Source: Candidatus Rokuibacteriota bacterium
GTDB lineage: Bacteria > Methylomirabilota > Methylomirabilia > Rokubacteriales > CSP1-6
DNA: 39,201 nucleotides
Assembly: GCA_003220345.1 (NCBI GenBank)
Contig: QHSC01000104.1
Coordinates: forward strand, 1-39,201
Direction: 5' to 3'
In this document: positions 24,446-31,756 of the stretch, piece after piece
Position numbering within the stretch: the first letter of the stretch is position 1
Layout of the letters: each line of letters opens with the position of its first letter
Program-made: the position numbers and the translations under genes
Notes under the pieces: model-generated
What the model saw: the letters and a program-made list of their open reading frames with translations, nothing else
Told to the model about the DNA's origin: nothing
The model's database searches: none

Positions 24446-24574
24446 GGAAAAAATGGTCTTTCCCGGCGGCTCGGCGCGGGCAAATCGCCCGCGACAGGGC
24501 CGCTCGGCGCCCGCCCAGCGCCCTCGCCGAGCGCCCGCGGAGCCTCCGGGAGGCCTCGGGAAGCCACTTTTCTC

Positions 24575-24602
24575 TTGCGTTCCCCTCTCGACTCGCTAAC
24601 AT
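24575..24602 (+). promoter_or_regulatory. Possible promoter of arginine decarboxylase operon
   Basis: TTGCGT (24575-24580) and TAACAT (24597-24602) are 16 bp apart, upstream of the decarboxylase. The match is moderate. It would place the transcript start near 24609. Confidence 0.4.
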
Positions 24603-24643
24603 GAGCCGAGAAAAAGTATCCGACGGCTCACGAGAAGCCGTCG
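24602..24643 (+). promoter_or_regulatory. Alternative hairpins in the decarboxylase leader
   Basis: CGACGGCT (24621-24628) pairs with AGCCGTCG (24636-24643), a perfect 8-bp stem with a 7-nt loop. Part of the first arm can instead pair upstream: TGAGCCG (24602-24608) with CGGCTCA (24624-24630). The stems exclude each other and lie just before the translation start region. If the -10 at 24597-24602 is right, the upstream arm would not be transcribed, so the switch idea is tentative. Confidence 0.35.
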
Positions 24644-24680
24644 CGCCGTGCACGCGATGAGCGAGGAGGGCGAGGAACGA

Positions 24681-25163
24681 ATGGGCTGGAAACCGGTGAC
24701 CAAGGCCGCGACAACCTCCGGAAGCGCTGAGGGAACGACTCCGCTCAACGCCTTCGACAACGCGCTCCTGGCTGCGGGTATCGGCAACATCAACCTCGTC
24801 AAGGTCTCGAGCATCCTGCCGCCGGAGACGGCCGTGGTGGACCTGCCCCGGCTTCGCCCCGGCGCCCTCGTGCCCACCGCCTACGCCGCCATGACCAGCG
24901 AGGTCCCGGGCGAAGTGGTGGCGGCGGCCGTGGGCTGGGCGCGGCCGGCCGATCCCACCAAGAACGGCGTCATCATGGAATTCCACGACAAGGCCACGCG
25001 AGAGGAAGCCGAGCGGGCCATCGTGCACATGCTCGCGGAAGCCTTCCGTGTCCGCGGCTGGACCATCCACGAGATGCAGGTCTGCGCCGCGGAGCACCGT
25101 GTCGAGCGCACGGGCTGCGCCCTGGCCGCCGTGACGCTCCTCGCCGACGACGACGTCGTCTAG
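24681..25163 (+). CDS. Pyruvoyl-dependent arginine decarboxylase
   Basis: Decarboxylates arginine to agmatine, the first step of the polyamine route. About 160 residues, the PvlArgDC (PdaD/AaxB) family. It has ALLAAGIGNINLVKVSSILPPE (28-49), in which the chain self-cleaves between the two serines to form the pyruvoyl group. VAAAVGWARP, the IMEFHDK segment with its conserved Glu, and a C-terminal VERTGCALAAVTLL strand follow. ATG 24681 is chosen with GAGGAGGG (24663-24670) as Shine-Dalgarno sequence; ATG 24657 and GTG 24648 are in-frame alternatives. Agmatinase follows 60 bp downstream. It is divergent from speD-speE. Confidence 0.92.
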   Translation: MGWKPVTKAATTSGSAEGTTPLNAFDNALLAAGIGNINLVKVSSILPPETAVVDLPRLRPGALVPTAYAAMTSEVPGEVVAAAVGWARPADPTKNGVIMEFHDKATREEAERAIVHMLAEAFRVRGWTIHEMQVCAAEHRVERTGCALAAVTLLADDDVV

Positions 25164-25223
25164 CCGGGTGAGCCGCCGGACGTCGCGGGGCGCGAGCTCC
25201 GCCGTCCGAGGTGAGCGTCCCAC

Positions 25224-26084
25224 GTGAAGCCCGCCGACCCGAGGTTCATCGCCTGCCGGGCGCCCCATCCGGACGCTCGAATCGTCCTCTTCGGCATCCC
25301 GTTCGAAGGCACCGTGAATCTCCGCACGGGCGCCGATCACGGTCCCCGCGATCTCCGCGTCGCCTCGGATTCCATCGAGACGTACTCCCCCTTCCTCGAG
25401 CGTGACCTGGACGATCTCGGCATCGCCGACCTGGGAGACTGCGAGCTGGGAACGGGCAGCCCGCGCGCCCAGCTGGACCGCGCCCGCGACGAGATCCGCG
25501 CCTTCTGGCGGCCCCGCCTCCGCCCCGTCATGCTGGGAGGCGACCACACGGCCACGCTTCCGGTGATCGAGGTCCTGGCTCCCGCCATCCCCGAGCTGCG
25601 CATCCTCCAGCTCGACGCCCATCCGGACCTGCGCGAGGAGTTCCTGGGGGAGCGCTACAACTATGCCTCGGCCATGGCCCGGGTCATGGACGTGGTGGCG
25701 CCGGAGCGCGTCTACCAGGTGGGAATGCGGACAGGCGCCCGCGAGGAATACCGGCGCAAGACGCCGCATCTCTACCCCGCGCACGCCGTCCACCCGGTCG
25801 AGGCCGTCCGGAGCCTGCTCCCCGAGCTCCGCCGTCACCCTCTCTACGTCACCATCGACGTGGATGTCCTCGACCCCTCTGAGGCCCCGGGCACCGGCGC
25901 CCCTGAGCCCTGTGGGCTCACCGCCTCCGAGCTGATCGCCATCATCCGGTTGCTCGAGCCCTGCCCCATCGTGGGCACCGACCTCATGGAAGTGGCCCAG
26001 GCCTTCGACGCCTCGGGCCGGACGGCCATCACGGCCTCCTGGATCCTTCGCGAGGCGATTCTCACGTGGTGGGGCGCATGCTGA
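25224..26084 (+). CDS. speB: Agmatinase (ureohydrolase family)
   Basis: Hydrolyses agmatine to putrescine and urea. 286 residues, binuclear Mn fold. The six metal ligands are present: H108 in GGDHT, D131/H133/D135 in DAHPD, and D212/D214 in IDVDVLDPSEAPGTG. The residue after the DAHPD loop that is normally histidine (SHA/NHA pattern, catalytic in arginase and agmatinase) is Y147 (NYA, codon TAT at 25662-25664). Context, between arginine decarboxylase and a methyltransferase, supports agmatinase over arginase. The GTG at 25224 has a good GAGGTGAG Shine-Dalgarno sequence. Activity may be altered by the tyrosine, or specificity may differ. Confidence 0.9.
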   Translation: MKPADPRFIACRAPHPDARIVLFGIPFEGTVNLRTGADHGPRDLRVASDSIETYSPFLERDLDDLGIADLGDCELGTGSPRAQLDRARDEIRAFWRPRLRPVMLGGDHTATLPVIEVLAPAIPELRILQLDAHPDLREEFLGERYNYASAMARVMDVVAPERVYQVGMRTGAREEYRRKTPHLYPAHAVHPVEAVRSLLPELRRHPLYVTIDVDVLDPSEAPGTGAPEPCGLTASELIAIIRLLEPCPIVGTDLMEVAQAFDASGRTAITASWILREAILTWWGAC

Positions 26085-26860
26085 GAACGGACAGCAAGGC
26101 CCAGTACTCCGCGCCGCGCTACTACGAGATCGCCTTCGACATGAACCGCAAGCAGGAGGTGGATTTTCTCGTCCACTGCTTCCGTCGCTATGCGAAGCGC
26201 CCCGTCGCGACCGTGCTGGACATCGCCTGCGGCACCGGCCCGCACTTGATCCGACTGGGGCGACGGGGCTATCGCATGTCCGGCCTCGACCTCTCCCAGG
26301 AAAACATCAGCTTTCTCCAGGAGCGGGCCGCCGAGGAGGGTCTGGACGTGGGCCTGCACGTCGCCGACATGACGCGCTTCCGGCTGCCCACGGCCGTGGA
26401 CGCCGCGATCTGCATGCAGGACTCCCAGGGCCACCTCCTCACCAACGAGGCGCTGCTCGCTCATCTCCGCGCGGTGGCGCGGGCCGTGCGGAAGGGCGGG
26501 CTCTACATCTTCGATCGCTACATGTGCTCCTCGTGGACCGATCCCGCGCGGCGCTGGTCCTGGACGCGACGACGCGGGCGGGCCACCGTGCGGGCGACCT
26601 TCGAGGCCCTCAAGGACCTGAATCCCGTGACCCAGACCTTCTTCGAGGACATGGAGCTGGAGGCCGAGGAAGACGGTCGACGCCACGTCTACCGCCAGCG
26701 TCATGCCTCGCGGATGGTCTTCCCTCAGGAGCTGCGGGCCCTCGTCGAGCTGGCGGGTGGCTTCGAGTTCGTGGAGTGGTTCTACGGCTTCAAGCCGCAC
26801 CTCAAGCTCGATCGGGCGCACCACCCGCTCCTCATGGTCGTCGTCCTGAGGAAGCGCTAG
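26078..26860 (+). CDS. Class I SAM-dependent methyltransferase
   Basis: A 260-residue Rossmann-fold methyltransferase. Motif I is VLDIACGTGPHLIRLGRRG (near 46-64), the acidic end of strand 2 is in GLDLSQENI, motif II/III lies around LHVADMTRFRLP, and the DSQGHLLTNE region and FDRYMCSSW follow. The ATG at 26078 overlaps the agmatinase stop region and is preferred to the GTG at 26066. Translational coupling with speB hints at a role near polyamine metabolism, for instance N-methylation of a polyamine or related small molecule, but the sequence alone does not show the substrate. Confidence 0.8.
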   Translation: MLRTDSKAQYSAPRYYEIAFDMNRKQEVDFLVHCFRRYAKRPVATVLDIACGTGPHLIRLGRRGYRMSGLDLSQENISFLQERAAEEGLDVGLHVADMTRFRLPTAVDAAICMQDSQGHLLTNEALLAHLRAVARAVRKGGLYIFDRYMCSSWTDPARRWSWTRRRGRATVRATFEALKDLNPVTQTFFEDMELEAEEDGRRHVYRQRHASRMVFPQELRALVELAGGFEFVEWFYGFKPHLKLDRAHHPLLMVVVLRKR

Positions 26861-26870
26861 CGGCCATCCG

Positions 26871-28034
26871 ATGGCCACGCTCAAGCTCACGCGGGGCGCC
26901 GAGGCCAGGATCAAGGCCGGCCACCCGTGGATCTACCGCACCCAGATCGCCGATCTCACGGGCAGGTGGAAGGCCGAGGAGGCCGTCGAGATCGTGGACT
27001 GGTCCCGCCGCTTCCTCGGCCGCGGCTTTTACAACCCTCGCCCCTCGCTCTGCTGTCGGCTGCTGACCCGCCGCGACGAGCCCGTGGACGCCGGATTCTT
27101 CCACCGACGATTGCGGGAGGCCTTCGAATACCGCCGGGAAGCGGGGCTGGCCTCGGACGCCTATCGCCTGGTGTGGAGCGAGGCCGATGGTCTCCCCGGT
27201 CTCGTGGTGGATCGGTATGGCGCGGTCAGCGTCGTCCAGTGCCTCACCCTCGGCATGTCGAGGGCCGCCCCGGCCATCGCCGACGGGCTCCATCGCCTCT
27301 TTCCCGAGGGCCGCGTCCACCGGTCGGATGACGCGACGGCGGCGCGGCTCGAAGGGTTCGAAGCTCAGCACGACCCCTCGGGCGAGGAGCTCGTCGTGAC
27401 CGAGGGCGGCTGCCGCTTTGCGGTCACGCCGGGCGCCGGTCACAAGACCGGGCTCTACCTGGACCAGAGCGAGAACCGCGCCCTCTTCGCCCACCACGCG
27501 CGAGGCCGCCGGATCCTCGACGGCTTCTGCTATGCGGGCGCCTTCGCCTGCCACGCCCTCACCGGAGGATCCGGGCGGGCGCTTCTCCTCGATTCCTCGG
27601 CCGACGCGCTTGCCCTCGCGCGGCGCAACCTCGAGCTCAATGGGCTGAGCGCCCGGGCCGAGATCCGAGAGGGTAATGCCTTCGATCTCCTGCGGGGCCT
27701 CGAGGGATCAGGCGAGCGCTTCGGAGCCGTCGTCCTCGATCCCCCGCCCTTCACGCGGCGCAAGGACTCGCTGGCCGCGGCGACGCGTGGCTACAAGGAG
27801 ATCAACATCCGGGGGCTCCGCCTGCTCGAGCCCGGCGGCGTGCTCGCGACCTTCTCGTGCTCGCACCATGTCACGCCCGCGCTCTTCGAGGAGATGTGCC
27901 GGGACGCCGCGGGAGACGCCGGCGTCGCCGTCCGGGTCCTCCAGAGCCTCGGCCAGAGCCGCGATCACCCCGTCCTGCTCACCGTCCCCGAGTCGCGCTA
28001 CCTCTCAGGCCTCCTCCTTGAACGAATCTCCTAG
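26871..28034 (+). CDS. rlmI: 23S rRNA m5C methyltransferase, RlmI-like
   Basis: A 387-residue rRNA methyltransferase of the RlmI/YccW group. It has an N-terminal PUA-like RNA-binding domain (KLTRGAEARIKAGHPWIYRTQI), a linker domain with EADGLPGLVVDRYG, SAM motif I ILDGFCYAGAFACHAL, the catalytic VVLDPPPF, and a C-terminal FSCSHHV segment. RlmI acts on C1962 of 23S rRNA in E. coli; that target here is inferred. The ATG at 26871 lies 10 bp after the methyltransferase stop. Its stop TAG and the stop of the convergent CopD-like gene share the palindrome CTAG (28031-28034). Confidence 0.92.
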   Translation: MATLKLTRGAEARIKAGHPWIYRTQIADLTGRWKAEEAVEIVDWSRRFLGRGFYNPRPSLCCRLLTRRDEPVDAGFFHRRLREAFEYRREAGLASDAYRLVWSEADGLPGLVVDRYGAVSVVQCLTLGMSRAAPAIADGLHRLFPEGRVHRSDDATAARLEGFEAQHDPSGEELVVTEGGCRFAVTPGAGHKTGLYLDQSENRALFAHHARGRRILDGFCYAGAFACHALTGGSGRALLLDSSADALALARRNLELNGLSARAEIREGNAFDLLRGLEGSGERFGAVVLDPPPFTRRKDSLAAATRGYKEINIRGLRLLEPGGVLATFSCSHHVTPALFEEMCRDAAGDAGVAVRVLQSLGQSRDHPVLLTVPESRYLSGLLLERIS

Positions 28035-29602
28035 GCCTCGCGGTAGAAAATTAGGAGGAGGCCGACCAGCATCAGGCAGACGGCCCATATGCGTCCCGGA
28101 ATGTTGCCTTCGCCGGGCGGGAGTCTGAGCTCGAGCCAGCGTCCCCAGCCGACCAGCATGCCCAGGATTCCCAGCGGCGCGTGGGTCACCTCGATCAGGA
28201 ACTCCGACTTCAAGTTGAGCGACGCGTGCGAGTGCGTGAGGAGGAGGGCGCCGCCCACGGCACACAGGATGGGGAAGATGAGGGCCGCGCGCGGAGCGCG
28301 GATGCGTGCCGTGCGCACCATCCACTCGAAGGTGCCGAAGCCCAGCACGAGCAGGACGAAGACGCGATGCTGCAAGACCTCCGGGTACTGCATGCTCTCC
28401 CAGAAGCCGAGAGGGCCGAGCGGCCAGGCCCCGGGGTCGTTGCGCACGAGGAGGAACGCGGCCAGGCCGAAGAAGACGAGCGGCCAGTGTCGCGCCCAGG
28501 GGGCCGATCCCGTGCGGTGCAGGACGGCCAGGAGCCCCATGGCGAGCACGAAGAGTCCCGCGAAGTGGTGGTTGTACTCGGACCACGCGCGATCCTCGGC
28601 CGTGCGCGGCGCGTTCCGGTCGTCCACGGGCATCTCCTCGATGCGCGGCGACGTGAAGGAGGGCAGGCGCGGCGTGAACACGTCGCCGACCTCGGCGGGG
28701 GTGGCGCGGTCGGCGACCACGTCCACGGCCGGAGGCAGCGAGGTCAGGGAAGCGGCGGCGAAGAGCACGGTGATCCCGAGCCCCAGCTCGACCTCGATGA
28801 AGCGGCGAAGGCGCACCCACGACACGTCGCTCGCCGCGGGCAGCCGGCGCACCGCGAAGAAGTTGAGGGCGCCCAGGACGAGCAGGAGCCCGAGGATGGC
28901 GATCTTGGTCAGCACCATCATCCCGTACGCGGTGCCGATCACGGCATAGGGCCCGTCGACGTAGACGGCGGTGAGCCCGATGCCGCCCGCCACGAGCACG
29001 ACGACGGCGCCCAAGGCCATGGACGAGAAGCGCTGGAGGAGCACGGGCGGCCACGGTCGGTCGCGCGGGCCCGCCGCCGCCACCGTGAGATGCATGAGCC
29101 CGCCCACCCACACGCTGGCCGCGTACTGGTGCACGGCGTCCATCACGAGGAGGAAGCCCTCGTACTGGAGCCGGGCCGCCGCGTGGCTGATGGCGGCCGC
29201 GGTGACGGCGAGGAGAATGGTCAGCCCCGCCAAGGTCGCCCACCCCGCGCGTGACTCGGTCCGGCGGCGGAGCCACAGGGCGGCCACGGTCAGCGCGACG
29301 CAGTCCAGGACGCGCAGCGCGCTCGACTGGAAATAAGCCGTGTGCAGGATCTCTCCGACGGGCCAGTGCCGGTCGCTCTCGAGGGCGACCTGCTGGACGC
29401 CCAGGGCCAGGAGCTGTCCCGCTGCCACGGTGGCGGCGCCGATCGAGATGAGGACGAGGGCGCGGCCGACGAGGCCGGCGAGCTCGGGGCGCTGGCGGGC
29501 GGCCGGCCTCAAGACGAGAAGCGCGAAGCAGACCCCGCCGATGGCCGCGGCCTGGCCGCAGAGGGCGAGCCCGCGAAGAATGACGTCGAGAAAGCCGGCC
29601 AC
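28031..29602 (-). CDS. CopD-domain multi-pass membrane protein
   Basis: A 523-residue inner-membrane protein with about 12 hydrophobic helices. The N-terminal part (about 1-310) is a CopD/PcoD-like domain (copper resistance/transport). Histidine-bearing helices are visible: ISHAAARL, MDAVHQYAASVWVGGLMHL. A soluble loop (about 305-345, ERATPAEVGDVF..EEMPVDDR) leads to a second membrane half with SEYNHHFAGLFVLAMG and THSHASLN. Copper binding is plausible from the family but not shown. GTG 29602 starts 6 bp after the CDP-alcohol transferase stop, so it is the last gene of the minus-strand operon. Whether it serves that pathway or is only cotranscribed is open. Confidence 0.8.
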   Translation of the reverse strand: MAGFLDVILRGLALCGQAAAIGGVCFALLVLRPAARQRPELAGLVGRALVLISIGAATVAAGQLLALGVQQVALESDRHWPVGEILHTAYFQSSALRVLDCVALTVAALWLRRRTESRAGWATLAGLTILLAVTAAAISHAAARLQYEGFLLVMDAVHQYAASVWVGGLMHLTVAAAGPRDRPWPPVLLQRFSSMALGAVVVLVAGGIGLTAVYVDGPYAVIGTAYGMMVLTKIAILGLLLVLGALNFFAVRRLPAASDVSWVRLRRFIEVELGLGITVLFAAASLTSLPPAVDVVADRATPAEVGDVFTPRLPSFTSPRIEEMPVDDRNAPRTAEDRAWSEYNHHFAGLFVLAMGLLAVLHRTGSAPWARHWPLVFFGLAAFLLVRNDPGAWPLGPLGFWESMQYPEVLQHRVFVLLVLGFGTFEWMVRTARIRAPRAALIFPILCAVGGALLLTHSHASLNLKSEFLIEVTHAPLGILGMLVGWGRWLELRLPPGEGNIPGRIWAVCLMLVGLLLIFYREA

Positions 29603-29608
29603 GGACGC

Positions 29609-30724
29609 TTAGCGCCGTCCGGGACGGTCGGCCCAGAGCCGGACCAGGACGAAGAGCGGCGTGCCGATGGCCACGGGGAAGAGAAACCAGGCGGCCTGAC
29701 CGAAGGCGGCCAGCACGATCACGACGTAGATGAAGTCACGATGGGCGAGCGCATCGGCGAGCCTCGCCCCGGCCGAGCGCGGCGCGCCCGGAACGGCCGG
29801 CGTCAGCAAGTGAGGCGCCTCCGCCGTCGCCGCCAGCAGCGTGCTCGCGCACGCGACGGTTCCCAGGAGCAGCGGCCAGGCCGCCCCGACCCGCACGCTC
29901 CAGCCCAGGGCCATGCAGGAGAAGACGGCGACGTGAACGGCATTGTCGCCCCAGAAGTCGAGGGCCGCCCCGAAGCGCGACTCGTGGAACTTGAGACGCG
30001 CCAGCTCGCCGTCGCAGCCGTCCAGGATGGAGTGCAGGAGGAAGAGGGCCGCCCCCGCGAGCTGGAGCGCGGGCTCTCCGGACAGGAAGAACGGCGCCCC
30101 GGAGAGCCCGATGCAGAGGCTGACCATGGTCATGAGATTGGGAGTGACGCGGGTGCCCACCAGGCGCCTCGTCACGGCGAGCGAGATCCGCCGCTCCACG
30201 TGGCGTGACATGAAGCCCTCGCTGTCCTTGATGAGGCTCTTGAGCAGCCACCGCTCGGCGGCCGGCAAGTCGTCGGCGGACTCCAGCACGAAGCGCCCGC
30301 GCGGATCGAGCTCGCCGTCGACCTTGCCGAAGGAGATCCGGAGGGCCGTCACGAGCTCGACGGCGCTCCCGGCGGCCCGCGCCGCCTCGAACACGTCGCT
30401 CGTGCGCTCGCTCTCCACGACCACGGTGTCGGCGGAATCGACCCAGAGCGTGTCGGGCGTCAGCGGCATCTCCGCGAGACGCCGCAGCCATGACGGCTGG
30501 GGGATGACGTTGGCGGGCAGGAGAATGATCCGATGCCGTCCCGACGTGACGACGCCCTCGGCCCAGGCCGCTCCCGGCTCCGCGACGCGCACGTCACGGA
30601 TCCCCGCCCGCGCCGCCGCGAGCACGGCCCGGCGGCGGAGCGACAGGCCGACGAGGACGGCATCCGGCCCGGGGCCGGGCCCCGCTCCAGGCCCGGCGGG
30701 GACGATGATGAGCGACGCGCTCAC
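29609..30724 (-). CDS. CDP-alcohol phosphatidyltransferase with degenerate nucleotidyltransferase-like N-domain
   Basis: A 371-residue membrane enzyme joining a CDP-activated alcohol to an acceptor alcohol to form a phosphodiester. The catalytic motif is exact: D238-G239-x2-A242-R243-x8-G252-x3-D256-x3-D260. It is preceded by WLLKSLIKDSEGFMSRHVERRIS (159-181), the connector typical of IPCT/DIPPS-type bifunctional inositol-phosphate enzymes. The N-terminal 155 residues have the corresponding alpha/beta layout (ILLPANVIPQPSW, DTLWVDSADTVVV) but lack the GxGxR nucleotide loop. That activity is probably lost and supplied by the separate NTP-transferase upstream. GTG start within the dehydrogenase stop (GTGA, 30721-30724). 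Product unknown: a phospholipid, or a soluble diester such as di-myo-inositol phosphate. Confidence 0.88.
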   Translation of the reverse strand: MSASLIIVPAGPGAGPGPGPDAVLVGLSLRRRAVLAAARAGIRDVRVAEPGAAWAEGVVTSGRHRIILLPANVIPQPSWLRRLAEMPLTPDTLWVDSADTVVVESERTSDVFEAARAAGSAVELVTALRISFGKVDGELDPRGRFVLESADDLPAAERWLLKSLIKDSEGFMSRHVERRISLAVTRRLVGTRVTPNLMTMVSLCIGLSGAPFFLSGEPALQLAGAALFLLHSILDGCDGELARLKFHESRFGAALDFWGDNAVHVAVFSCMALGWSVRVGAAWPLLLGTVACASTLLAATAEAPHLLTPAVPGAPRSAGARLADALAHRDFIYVVIVLAAFGQAAWFLFPVAIGTPLFVLVRLWADRPGRR

Positions 30725-31755
30725 GCTCGACCTCCCACGGCCGTGGCCTCGCAGGCCAGGGGTTCGCCGCCCCGCTCGCTCGACTGCCGGGCGAGCGCCA
30801 CGATCTCCACGCAGAGCTCCGCCTCCGCGAGATTGCCCGCAACCTTTCCGACCGCCATGCACGCCAGGAAATCGTCGGCGACCTGGTGGAACCATTCCGG
30901 ATGGTGCGAGCCGTCGGAGAGAGCGGGGGGGCAGGTGAAGCGCCTCTCGACGCCGCCGCGGCTCAGCACGACGGTGTCGCCCATCAGCTCGATGCGGCCC
31001 TCCGTCCCTTCGAGCTCCACGCGGTTCCCGCGCTCGTCGGCCGCCCAGGTCAGCAGAATGTCCACGGTCGCCTCGGGGAAGGCGAGCCGCACGGCCGCCG
31101 TGTCCTCCACGGCGAAGGCGGCGTGGCGGCGCGTCTCGAGCCGCGCCGCCACCGTCAGGGGACGTGCGCCCATCCAGGCAGGCACGATGTACGCGACGTG
31201 CCAGCCGTGATCGGTCAGCACACCGCCTCCCGACACCGCCGGGTCCACGCGCCAGTTCTGCTCCCGGCCGTCTCCGGCCACGGCCGGGCGCGTGCGGAGC
31301 GTCTCCCAGAGAATGCTGCGCAGGGGGCCGATCTCGCCATCTCTCACCAGCTCGGTGGCGCGCCGGATCATGGGCGCGTGGTGCCAGTTGTGGACCGCGA
31401 ACAGCACTCGGCCCGCCCTCGATGACGCTCCCGCCACCGCCCTGAGCTCCTCTCGGGAGGACACGAGCGGCTTCTCGCACAGCACGTGAAGCCCGCGGTC
31501 GACGGCGCGCTCGATGAGGGGGGCATGGCTCGAGGGCGGCGTGCAGATATCGACGAAGTCGAGCGGCTCGCCCTCCAGGAGCTCGTCGGGAGAATCGTAC
31601 CAGCGCGCCTCGGGCAGGAGGCGCTGGCATTCGGCCCGCTGCCCCGGGCGGGCGTCCGCCGCGGCCGCGATCAGGACGTCGGGACGGTCGAGCCAGCCGG
31701 GCAGGTGCCCGTGGATGGCGACGTTGCCGAGACCGATGATCCCGCCGCGCCGCAT
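30721..31755 (-). CDS. Gfo/Idh/MocA-family NAD(P)-dependent oxidoreductase
   Basis: A 344-residue dehydrogenase with an N-terminal Rossmann fold (GIIGLGNVAIHGHLP), FVDICTPPSSHAPLIERAVDRGLHVLCEKPL with the catalytic-region EKP, and a C-terminal alpha/beta substrate domain (GGGVLTDHGWHVAYIVPAW). Family members oxidise or reduce hydroxyls of sugars, inositols or sugar nucleotides. Here it probably forms or reduces a keto group on the head-group precursor handled by the neighbouring aminotransferase. The exact substrate is not visible. ATG 31755 is one base after the aminotransferase stop. Confidence 0.87.
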   Translation of the reverse strand: MRRGGIIGLGNVAIHGHLPGWLDRPDVLIAAAADARPGQRAECQRLLPEARWYDSPDELLEGEPLDFVDICTPPSSHAPLIERAVDRGLHVLCEKPLVSSREELRAVAGASSRAGRVLFAVHNWHHAPMIRRATELVRDGEIGPLRSILWETLRTRPAVAGDGREQNWRVDPAVSGGGVLTDHGWHVAYIVPAWMGARPLTVAARLETRRHAAFAVEDTAAVRLAFPEATVDILLTWAADERGNRVELEGTEGRIELMGDTVVLSRGGVERRFTCPPALSDGSHHPEWFHQVADDFLACMAVGKVAGNLAEAELCVEIVALARQSSERGGEPLACEATAVGGRA

Positions 31756-31756
31756 C

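Larger units (their letters stand above)
24357..24680. other. Divergent control region between speD and arginine decarboxylase
   Basis: A 324-bp gap without a gene. It holds an AT-rich island at about 24390-24455, unusual for this sequence, which contains the speD promoter. A GC-rich middle (24460-24570) follows, in which I see no clear signal, then the presumed promoter and hairpin leader of the decarboxylase. No known riboswitch class is recognised. Confidence 0.6.

Noticed and set aside
24357..24680. A known riboswitch or tRNA in the polyamine control region
   Set aside because: No cloverleaf or known aptamer pattern could be found; only promoters and simple hairpins are visible.
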